Source: Bacillota bacterium
Lineage (GTDB): Bacteria; Bacillota; UBA4882; UBA8346
Direction: 5' to 3'
NCBI GenBank assembly: GCA_003501365.1
Contig: DNPP01000120.1
Span: 1 to 6,176, forward strand
Length of the DNA stretch: 6,176 bases
The position numbers were made by a program, and so were the translations under genes. Below are positions 1 to 5,943 of the stretch, in pieces. The notes beneath the pieces are model-generated. The model did not search any database. It worked only from the letters and a program-made list of their open reading frames with translations, and was not told where the DNA came from. Numbering within the stretch: the first letter of the stretch is position 1; each line of letters begins with the position of its first letter.

Positions 1-2354
1 GCCGCGCTTTTTAATATGGTGATGTATTCATTGGTGCTCCTGAGCAAGCTTTTGGCATAAGTAAGGTGCTTATTTTTATAACCGTTCCGGTTCACGGTGA
101 CATATCTTTCGAGCAGGACGGCCATCGGTTCCAGCTCGTCAATAAAGGTCCTGGCATAGCCCTCCTTGCTCCCGAGGGCAAGGGCCTGTTCCAGGATCTC
201 CAATGCGCTTTGATAATCTCCTTTCATCCCGTAGCCTACCGCCATCAGGCAAAGGAGCTCAATTTTACTGCCCAGCCGGCTTTCCTTAGCGGCAAAATTC
301 TCGAGACGCCTTAAGAGGATCAGGGCATCATCCAGACGGCTTATCCGCATCAGATATCTTGTGTAAACGATATATTCCGACTCTCTTATGCAAGATAAAG
401 CATCAAAAATCCCCATTTTTCCCGTATCCAAAAACTTTAAAGCGCTGCCGGCATCGCCGATGGCATCGCCGGTGCCCAGATAAAGCTTTGCCATAAAGAT
501 ATCCAAATGATATCGCCATACGCTTCCGGCCCCTCCGTCAAGCAGCTTTTTCGCTTCCGCCACGGTCCTAAAGGCTCCCGCAATATCGCCCTTGGCCAAC
601 TTCCCTTTGGCCAGAACGGTAAAGCAAGGGACGAGCAGCCCCGGATTCTTCATTGCGGTGATGGTCGCGATATTGTTCATCAGTGTCGCGTTGAGCTCTC
701 TCAGCTTGTTCTGTTCATAATAGAATTCCGCAACAATCACCGCAAAATATGCCGAAAAATCCCCGAACAGACCGGGCAATAAGTTAACGGCGGGCAAATA
801 GAACTTTACTGTTCCCAGCCTTCCCTTGAAGCCGTAAACCGTTTTCAGCAAACTCGGCTCGTTCCAATTCATCTCGCCCAACCGGACCGGGACATGGATC
901 TTTAGATTACATAACTTGCAAAAAAGCAGCAACGCCTGGGGTATGTCCATTTTAAGCACAGCCACATTCAGTTCGGCGGAAATGACATAAGCCTCCATCT
1001 GATTTCTTTCCATTTTTTCCAGACTGCCGTTAACCCGCTTGTAGCAAGCCCGCGCCTTCTCCGCCCAAGCCTGGGCAACGTCAAGCTTATTATCCATTGA
1101 CGCAACCCAGGAATAGCTGGTATATACCGAGGCATCGTTTTCATAAAGCATTTCCGGTATTCGGTCGATCCACTGATTCCACTGCAAAAATTCATAGTCT
1201 TGGAGGACGGTTTGAAATCGGTAATCCAGAATAAAAGGAAGGGCTTTTTCATATTCCCCGGCCTCAAGCAGCCAGTTGATTCCCTCAGCCTGAAGCCCTT
1301 GCTCCAGATACCACTCTCCGGCCAGGCTGTATAGGCGACGCAAAACCGTTTCGCCCTCCAACTCCAGCCGGTTTAATAAAAACTCCTGAAACAAATGATG
1401 GTATCGGAACCATTGATTTTGCGTATCCAGCGGGATGATGAAACTATTGTTGTCGGAGAGCATCTTCAGCAACCCGGCGCTGTTCCCGTTCCCTGTCACC
1501 GCACTACAGAGGGAGCCGGAAAGCTTGTCCAAAAAAGAGGTATGGATTAAAAAATCCCTGACTTCGCCGGGCCAATGGGCAAGAATCTCATTTTCCAAAA
1601 TCAAGCCGATATTTTTGTTCTTCCCGGAAAATGCGCTTACGGTATTGGCAATACCTTCGCATTCCCTCAGGGAGAAAGACGCGGCAACAAGGCCGGCAGC
1701 CCACCCCTCCGTGCACTTTTCGATCTTATCGACTTCCTCTTCCGTCAGGTGAATCCCTCGCTGAACAAAGAATTCGGTGGTTTCATCGTAATCGAAAGAG
1801 ATATCTTTGATCCCCAGACTAATCACCATGCCCCTGGCACGCAGAACGGAAAGTGTATGTTCCGGTTCTTTCCGGCTCAAAATAATCTGATTGACATTTT
1901 GCGGCATAAATCTGACAAAATGCTCGACACTGTTTAAAACAATGCCGTTATCGATCAAATGGTAATCGTCAAGTACCATGACGAATTTTTCGGAAAGGGT
2001 TTCGAGCGTACTGATTAACAGATCAACAGTTATATTGGATAAAACCAAATCCAGATCCAGTGATATCCGGTTAATTTCATCGTTTCCGACGCACTGGGAT
2101 ACCGAAGATAAAAGATAGCGCCAGAACCTTAAAGGATCATTATCAGCCTTATCGATAGAAAGCCATGCAAATTTTAAATTTTCTCCCGTCAGATAGTCGA
2201 CAACCGCCGTAGTCTTGCCGTAACCGGCGGGAGCGGATATCAAGGCCAGCTTATAGTCGGGCAGCAGACGGAGCTTTTCCGCAATCTTTTTTCTTTTGAC
2301 GATATTCCTGCCGATGTACGGCATGCAAAGCTTTGCTTGAAGCATGGATTCCAT
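1..2354 (-). CDS. MalT-like LuxR-family ATP-dependent transcriptional regulator (3' end beyond window)
   Basis: One uninterrupted frame of 784 codons runs from ATG at 2354 to the left edge with no stop. The N-terminus is the STAND-type NTPase of the MalT/LuxR large-regulator family: Walker A APAGYGKT at residues 41-48, the family signature WLSIDKADNDPLRFWRYL at about 64-81, Walker B VMVLDDYH at 125-132, a sensor-like ILSRKEP at 158-164, TEGWAAGL at 216-223, and WFRYHHLFQEFL at about 315-326. From about residue 340 onward the sequence is helical, TPR-like repeats that normally bind the inducer. Family members are usually 850-900 residues and end in a LuxR helix-turn-helix of about 65 residues, so that domain should lie just past the left edge. 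The role would be an ATP- and ligand-dependent activator, perhaps of the adjacent oxidase/degV genes; the target and ligand are inferred or unknown. ATG 2354 is preceded by GAGG 10 nt upstream; ATG 2345 is a possible alternative start. Confidence 0.93.
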   Translation of the reverse strand, partial: MESMLQAKLCMPYIGRNIVKRKKIAEKLRLLPDYKLALISAPAGYGKTTAVVDYLTGENLKFAWLSIDKADNDPLRFWRYLLSSVSQCVGNDEINRISLDLDLVLSNITVDLLISTLETLSEKFVMVLDDYHLIDNGIVLNSVEHFVRFMPQNVNQIILSRKEPEHTLSVLRARGMVISLGIKDISFDYDETTEFFVQRGIHLTEEEVDKIEKCTEGWAAGLVAASFSLRECEGIANTVSAFSGKNKNIGLILENEILAHWPGEVRDFLIHTSFLDKLSGSLCSAVTGNGNSAGLLKMLSDNNSFIIPLDTQNQWFRYHHLFQEFLLNRLELEGETVLRRLYSLAGEWYLEQGLQAEGINWLLEAGEYEKALPFILDYRFQTVLQDYEFLQWNQWIDRIPEMLYENDASVYTSYSWVASMDNKLDVAQAWAEKARACYKRVNGSLEKMERNQMEAYVISAELNVAVLKMDIPQALLLFCKLCNLKIHVPVRLGEMNWNEPSLLKTVYGFKGRLGTVKFYLPAVNLLPGLFGDFSAYFAVIVAEFYYEQNKLRELNATLMNNIATITAMKNPGLLVPCFTVLAKGKLAKGDIAGAFRTVAEAKKLLDGGAGSVWRYHLDIFMAKLYLGTGDAIGDAGSALKFLDTGKMGIFDALSCIRESEYIVYTRYLMRISRLDDALILLRRLENFAAKESRLGSKIELLCLMAVGYGMKGDYQSALEILEQALALGSKEGYARTFIDELEPMAVLLERYVTVNRNGYKNKHLTYAKSLLRSTNEYITILKSA

Positions 2355-2432
2355 CTCACCCAATCCTCACTTTAGCATATGGATGTACATTGACGATGAG
2401 CTTCCACGCCGGGGCCGGCCCAAGAAACGGGG

Positions 2433-2488
2433 AAAAAACCCTTGGCAAAACTCTTGCTAAAGCTTTCGGCCAAAGCCGAGGGTTTTTT
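2433..2488 (-). terminator. Symmetric hairpin: bidirectional terminator or leader attenuator upstream of the LuxR-type gene
   Basis: AAAAAACCC at 2433-2441 is the exact reverse complement of GGGTTTTTT at 2480-2488. A GGC/GCC pair continues the stem two bases inward. Inside sits a separate hairpin, TCGGC-CAAA-GCCGA (2466-2479). Because both arms end in T6 when read outward, termination is possible on either strand. It lies about 80 nt upstream of the regulator ATG and about 240 bp after the oxidase pseudogene's own terminator, so it could either insulate the regulator or act as an attenuator in its leader. The competing inner and outer stems are seen; the regulatory role is inference. Confidence 0.6.
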
Positions 2489-2538
2489 CTCCTAAGTTTA
2501 ATTTAATAATCTTGAGGGGTTGGTTGATGGTATTTGGC

Positions 2539-2760
2539 TCATTGTTTTACTCAATTGCTAAATAAATATTTACTTTTGGATATTTTGAACTTAATTATAT
2601 TATAATTCATTTTAATAATCAAAAAAATTAAATGATCGTAATTCTTTAACAATAAAAGGGACTTTTCCCCTTCCCTGAAATTCATTGACTAAAAATATCA
2701 AATGATTCCTAATTGGGAAAAATAAAAATGCCCTTCCCGATATAAAAAAGGCATTTTCCG
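2539..2760. repeat. Left copy of the ~220-bp 3'-flank repeat
   Basis: This A/T-rich stretch downstream of the decayed oxidase copy matches 5510-5731, downstream of the intact copy. From 2573 to about 2640 the alignment is gapless at a fixed offset of 2970; 8 mismatches were counted by eye over 2581-2640. A 16-bp block of TTAATTATATTATAAT is identical at 2591-2606 and 5561-5576, as is a run of ATCAAAAAAATTAAA nearby. Beyond about 2650 a few short gaps appear. I see no convincing ORF in it. It is best explained as flank duplicated together with the oxidase gene rather than as an independent mobile repeat. The rest of the 2355-2783 gap holds only the hairpin at 2433-2488 and the regulator leader. 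Confidence 0.8.
2724..2757 (-). terminator. Terminator after the oxidase pseudogene
   Basis: On the minus strand AAAATGCC (2757-2750) pairs with GGCATTTTT (2732-2724), and the sequence continues as ATTTTT. A CTT/AAG extension with one bulge shortens the loop. It begins about 26 nt after the pseudogene's stop. The equivalent position in the right-hand copy (5695-5721) carries a different but stronger hairpin, so this one looks like a drifted version of the same terminator. Confidence 0.6.
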
Positions 2761-2783
2761 ACTGAAACAAGATGGAAGATTCA

Positions 2784-3529
2784 TTACCGGCGCACCATAT
2801 CCTTGGTAATTTCACTCAGGCTGAAAGCGCCGCACATCATCATCGTATCTTTTAACTCTTCAACCAATTTTTCAATATATAGCTTCACACCTTCCTTTTC
2901 ACCGCCGTTACACACCGTCCGCCCCAAGCGCCAAAGCCTTGAAAATATCGGTGCCGAAACGGATCCCGCCATCAACTAAAACCTTTATCCCGCATCCAAC
3001 AGCCGCGGCAATTTCCGGAAGCACCTCCGCAGTGGACGGACATTGATCCAACACCCTGCCGCCGTGATTGGAAACAACGATTGCTCGGGCTCCCGCTTCC
3101 TTTGCCTTCAGAGCGCCCTTTACATTCATGATCCCTTTCACAATAAACGGAACCCCGGCGATTTCGAAAATACGCCGAAGTTCATCAACGGATTTGCCGC
3201 CGGCCGGAGAAATCATATTTTTAAAAAGGGCAATCCGGCCCATCGATATCCATGGCAACCGCAAAAACACCCGCCTTATGCACCAGATCCATTTTTGCTT
3301 TGATAGTCTCCCTATTCCACGGTTTAATTGTAGGAATACCCTGGCCATTCTCTTTCGCTATCGCCGCTGTTGCATTCTCCATGACTTGCGGATTGGTACC
3401 GTCACCGGTAAACGCGACGATTCTATTTTCCATCCAGGCGGAAACCAGAATATCCTTATAAGTCATATCGGTAAATTTATCGCTGTAATGCATATTTACC
3501 GCCCCCACCGGTCCCACGAAGAACGGGTG
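2784..3529 (-). pseudogene. Decayed FMN-dependent alpha-hydroxy-acid oxidase (copy 1), 5'-truncated with multiple frameshifts
   Basis: Three overlapping reading frames together spell most of a lactate-oxidase-like, TIM-barrel FMN enzyme. Frame 1 (about 3529 to 3240) carries FFVGPVGAVN, FTGDGTNPQVMENATAAIAK, GIPTIKPWN and AVAMDIDG. Frame 2 (about 3220 to 2908) carries SPAGGKSVDELRRIFE, VPFIVKGIM, the catalytic signature VVSNHGGRVLD and LVDGGIRFGTDIFKALALGADG. Frame 3 (about 2905 to 2784) carries EKEGVKLYIEKLVEELKD and ends MVRR. The N-terminal 70-90 residues usual in the family are absent. Two single-base losses near 3240 and 3220 would restore the expected GAGLPFLKNM. A net 29-bp loss near 2900-2925, judged against the intact copy at 5944-6176, removes the LICRPFVTAVY segment. 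The gene lies directly behind the degV terminator with no promoter of its own visible. It is almost certainly non-functional. Confidence 0.9.
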
Positions 3530-3562
3530 CAATATATAAAGAGAGTAGTAAATGTCGAAAAT

Positions 3563-3592
3563 AAAAAATCGCCCAGACATCAATCTAGGCGA
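3563..3592 (-). terminator. Rho-independent terminator of the degV operon
   Basis: On the minus strand TCGCCTAGA (3592-3584) pairs with TCTGGGCGA (3577-3569) over nine base pairs, one of them a T-G wobble. The loop is TTGATG, followed directly by T6 (3568-3563) and then ATTTT. It starts 53 nt after the stop codon of the second degV gene. It separates the degV pair from the oxidase pseudogene, so little transcription should enter the pseudogene. Confidence 0.85.
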
Positions 3593-3645
3593 ACAGATTG
3601 GATAATTATGAATGTTCTCTAAAAGTCTATAAGCCTTGTACAAAA

Positions 3646-4533
3646 TTAATCTTCCCGCTTGTCCCCTAAGAAAAAAAGCGCCACGGTTCCGGGTCCGGTA
3701 TGGGATCCAATTACGGTGCCGACACTATTGATCATGACAGTGCCGCTTAGTAAAGGAAATTTTGCTTCGACCAAATCCGCCACCTTCCGGGCATCGTCAT
3801 AGCATACTGAATTCGATATAAAACATTTCCCGGAATAATTGATACCGTCTCTCGCATGGACTTCCATCATATTCACAATCTCCTCCATCACATGCTTTTT
3901 GCCGCGAATCTTTTTGCGAGGAGTGAGTTTTCCCTCATCATTCATATTGAGCAGGGGGCAAATATTGAGCAATTCCCCCACAGCCGCCGATGTCGCTGAT
4001 ATACGACCGCCCCGTTTATAATGGGTAAGATCGCTGGAAAAAAACCAATGATGTACGGCAAGCTTGTTTTGCTCCACCCAGTGATATACCTCTTCAAGTG
4101 TCGCTCCATTATCCCGCATATCCGCTGCCATGTCCACAAGCAGTCCATAGCCTGAGGATGCGCCCAAGGAATCGACAATCATAATTTTTCGTTCCGGATA
4201 TCGCACTAAAAGTTCCGCTCGGGCAAGAGTAGCAGAATTGTAGGCCCCTGATAAACCGGAAGAAAAGGAAATGTGGAGAATGTCTTTCCCTGCTTTCAAA
4301 AAAGGTTCGAAAAAATTTATAAATTGCCCCACATTGACTTGCGCGGTTGTAGGCATTGCTCCTGCCGCAATCCTACCATAAAATTCCTCAAAGGGGATAG
4401 TTTGACCTAAATCATCCGGATATTCCTTGCCATCCAAAATGTAATGAAAACACACAAATGGAATATTCCTTTTTTGGAAGTAATCCAAAGGCAGATCCGC
4501 CGTCGAACAACAAGTTAAAACATAATTTACCAT
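3646..4533 (-). CDS. DegV family protein (fatty-acid-binding, FakB-like), intact second copy
   Basis: This complete 295-residue protein is a normal length for DegV proteins, cytosolic two-domain carriers that hold a fatty acid and, in the characterised FakB members, present it to the kinase FakA for phosphorylation. Visible family features are CCSTADLP (8-15; the usual Asp before Ser-Thr is Cys here), PTTAQVNVGQF (61-71), the lipid-carboxylate loop SFSSGLSGAYNSA (89-101), YKRGGRIS (172-179), LLNICPLL (188-195), and the C-terminal GTVIGSHTGPGTVALFFLG (272-290). The ATG at 4533 has AAGGAG (4547-4542) 8 nt upstream, and that site lies inside the last codons of the preceding degV gene, whose TGA is 2 nt away. 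The two are therefore one operon, probably translationally coupled. No FakA kinase is in the window, so the partner is unknown, and the bound lipid cannot be predicted. Confidence 0.95.
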   Translation of the reverse strand: MVNYVLTCCSTADLPLDYFQKRNIPFVCFHYILDGKEYPDDLGQTIPFEEFYGRIAAGAMPTTAQVNVGQFINFFEPFLKAGKDILHISFSSGLSGAYNSATLARAELLVRYPERKIMIVDSLGASSGYGLLVDMAADMRDNGATLEEVYHWVEQNKLAVHHWFFSSDLTHYKRGGRISATSAAVGELLNICPLLNMNDEGKLTPRKKIRGKKHVMEEIVNMMEVHARDGINYSGKCFISNSVCYDDARKVADLVEAKFPLLSGTVMINSVGTVIGSHTGPGTVALFFLGDKRED

Positions 4534-4535
4534 AT

Positions 4536-5417
4536 TCAGTTCTCCTTTTTGCCCGATTCATTTGCAATAAATAATATACCAAGCGTGTTGGGACCACAGT
4601 GGGAGGAAATTGTGCACCCGGCCCGGGTGACTAAGATTTCTTTAAAATCAAAGATCTGCTCGATAGTTTCTCGAACCATGTTAATATTCTCAGCAGAAAC
4701 CCCTGAGTGGGTTATAAAAATCCGGTCCAGTTTTAAATCAGTCTATTCATTTAGTTTATCCATGGTATATTGTTGCAAAACCTTCGATAAACCACCCCTG
4801 TATTTTTTCCCTACTCTCATTTTCCCGCTGGAATTGTCAACTTCAATACAGGGTTTAATATTTAATAAATTAGCGCCTAACGCGGCAAGTGCCGAACATC
4901 GCCCACCCTCATACAGATAAATAAGATTATCAATTACAAAACTTGCGTGAACTTTTGGCTTTAATTCGTTGACTTCTTGATCGATACGGGCGGCTGTCAT
5001 TCCTTTGGCTATGCGTTCAGCAGCTTCGATGACCAACAGTCCAATTCCTGTACTGAGATTGCCCGAATCGATCGGATAAATATTCCCAAGCTCTTGTGCT
5101 GCTATACAGCAATTTTTATATGAAGAAGAAATCCCGGAACCAAGGCTTACATGGATAACTTCATAGCCCTTTTCGGTCCACTTTTTAAAATAATCGATAT
5201 ATTCTAAAGGGTTAGGAGCGGATGTTTTCGGTAAAATACGTTGCTTTTGATAGGTATCGTAAATGCTATCCGGGGTTATATCGATTCCATCCTGATATTG
5301 CTTATCGCCTAAGATAATATGCAGTGGATGACAATTGACTTTATAGCGTTCTTTTAATGCATCATCAAGGTCGCAAGTACTATCGGCACTTAAAATAATT
5401 TTTTTCATTTTAGTCAC
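4536..5417 (-). pseudogene. DegV family protein with in-frame amber (UAG) at codon 225; nonsense mutation or read-through
   Basis: The first 224 codons (5417-4746) encode a DegV protein: ADSTCDL (11-17), PKTSAPNPLEY (63-73), the lipid-binding loop SLGSGISSSYKN (91-102), and LYEGGRCSALAALGANLLNI (168-187). TAG follows at 4745-4743. The same frame then stays open for 68 more codons to TGA at 4538-4536 and supplies the missing end of the family: IFITHSGVS and CTISSHCGPNTLGILFI, matching GTVIGSHTGPGTVALFFLG in the neighbour. Counting the amber position the protein would be 293 residues, against 295 for the next gene. Terminating at UAG would remove part of the C-terminal domain that closes over the lipid. 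The start is GTG at 5417: GGGAGGGAG (5435-5427) sits 9 nt before it but 18 nt before the in-frame ATG at 5408. Whether the product is truncated, read through or lost cannot be decided from the sequence. Confidence 0.88.
4542..4547 (-). promoter_or_regulatory. Ribosome binding site of the intact degV, inside the upstream degV gene
   Basis: AAGGAG on the minus strand, 8 nt before the ATG at 4533, is formed by the last sense codons (Lys-Glu) of the amber-interrupted degV. If ribosomes stop at the internal UAG about 200 nt earlier, coupling to this start would be lost, although the site is strong enough to work alone. Confidence 0.8.
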
Positions 5418-5426
5418 GTATACGCG

Positions 5427-5435
5427 CTCCCTCCC
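5427..5435 (-). promoter_or_regulatory. Strong ribosome binding site that selects the GTG start of the first degV
   Basis: The minus strand reads AAGGGAGGGAG here. Its 3' end is 9 nt from GTG 5417 and 18 nt from ATG 5408, which favours the GTG start and three extra N-terminal residues (M-T-K before MKK). Confidence 0.75.
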
Positions 5436-5456
5436 TTATGATCATAAAAGTTGATT

Positions 5457-5462
5457 ATTATA
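5457..5462 (-). promoter_or_regulatory. Candidate sigma-A -10 element for the degV operon
   Basis: A perfect TATAAT lies on the minus strand about 40 nt upstream of the GTG start, which would give a leader of roughly 30 nt. The hexamer at the 17-nt spacing (TGCCAC) is a poor -35, and no TGn extension is present, so activator help would be needed if this is real. A perfect ATGATCAT palindrome (5438-5445) sits between it and the ribosome binding site. Confidence 0.35.
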
Positions 5463-5509
5463 GAACATCGAACAATAATGTGGCATTGCGTTTGATTCAT
5501 CATTTGACT

Positions 5510-5731
5510 TCATTGCTAATCATGGCAATTGAATAAACATTTCCCTTGGATATTTTAAGTTTAATTATATTATAATCCATTTCAATGATCAAAAAAATTA
5601 AAAGATAGTAATTTTCAACAATCGAATAGGGTTTCCCTCTTCCCCTAAAATTCATTAGTCAAGAGTATCGAATGATCTTTATATTAGAAAAAATAAAAAA
5701 AACCTTCCACCGATGGGAAGGGCATTTTCTG
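5510..5731. repeat. Right copy of the ~220-bp 3'-flank repeat
   Basis: Counterpart of 2539-2760, lying downstream of the intact oxidase copy and upstream of the degV leader. The core TTAATTATATTATAAT is at 5561-5576. Homology ends on the right near the terminator; from there to the oxidase stop this copy holds about 210 bp, while the left copy has only about 25 bp. The repeat has no ORF. The remaining parts of the 5418-5943 gap are the degV leader and candidate promoter (5418-5510) and the small-ORF region (5773-5924). Confidence 0.8.
5695..5721 (-). terminator. Rho-independent terminator after oxidase copy 2 and the small ORF
   Basis: On the minus strand CCTTCC (5721-5716) pairs with GGAAGG (5708-5703) across a 7-nt loop, followed by T8 (5702-5695) and then ATTTTTT. 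This canonical hairpin ends the transcript coming from the intact oxidase. The degV genes downstream would then need their own promoter. Confidence 0.82.
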
Positions 5732-5772
5732 TATTCATATTCATTGGATAGCCAACACGCAAGCCGAATAGC

Positions 5773-5924
5773 TCAATTTCTTAATTGGTTCTCCGTTTTG
5801 GATAAAAATTGATCCAAGGCTTCATTGATATCAATATTCTTATTTGTTCGGAACGTTCAATCACTTCGCTAAGGTTCATATTTTCCATTTCATTCCCTTT
5901 CTTTCCATTATCCATCATTTCCAT
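5773..5924 (-). pseudogene. Possible small ORF downstream of the oxidase, apparently frameshifted
   Basis: ATG 5924 starts 19 nt after the oxidase stop. A likelier start is ATG 5888, preceded by AAGAAAGGG. That frame reads MENMNLSEVIERSEQ and then turns into unconvincing residues before TAA at 5783-5781. The -1 frame from about 5840 reads IDINEALDQFLSKTENQ and ends at TGA 5775-5773. Both halves look like one charged, helical small protein of about 40 residues that lost a single base near 5842. I do not recognise a family. No slippery heptamer is present at the junction. It is absent from the equivalent place behind oxidase copy 1. Coding status is uncertain. Confidence 0.35.
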
Positions 5925-5943
5925 TTACGCATTCGGTAATTCA

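Noticed and set aside
66..1937. Plus-strand ORFs at 66-314, 507-782, 1435-1752 and 1575-1937, and the minus-strand ORF at 968-1267
   Set aside because: All lie inside the uninterrupted 784-codon regulator frame on the minus strand, which has clear family motifs; these are shadows.
2539..2760. Mobile element or IS remnant as source of the 220-bp repeats
   Set aside because: No terminal inverted repeats, target duplications or transposase; each copy stays attached to the oxidase 3' end, so gene duplication explains it.
2612..2815. Minus-strand ORF across the pseudogene end and A/T-rich flank
   Set aside because: Low-complexity translation in a non-coding repeat, overlapping the true frame of the oxidase C-terminus and the terminator.
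3214..3246. Programmed frameshift in the oxidase
   Set aside because: Two separate shifts are needed, no slippery heptamer with a following structure is evident, and the gene also has a 29-bp loss and no 5' end.
3043..3622. Plus-strand ORFs opposite the oxidase pseudogene
   Set aside because: Antisense shadow; the minus strand carries the recognisable FMN-enzyme motifs.
3535..3643. ATG-initiated N-terminal extension of the oxidase pseudogene
   Set aside because: The first 35 or so residues translate the degV terminator hairpin and spacer and match nothing in the family.
4549..4920. Plus-strand 123-residue ORF opposite the degV amber region
   Set aside because: Antisense to conserved DegV coding sequence; no family or start signal.
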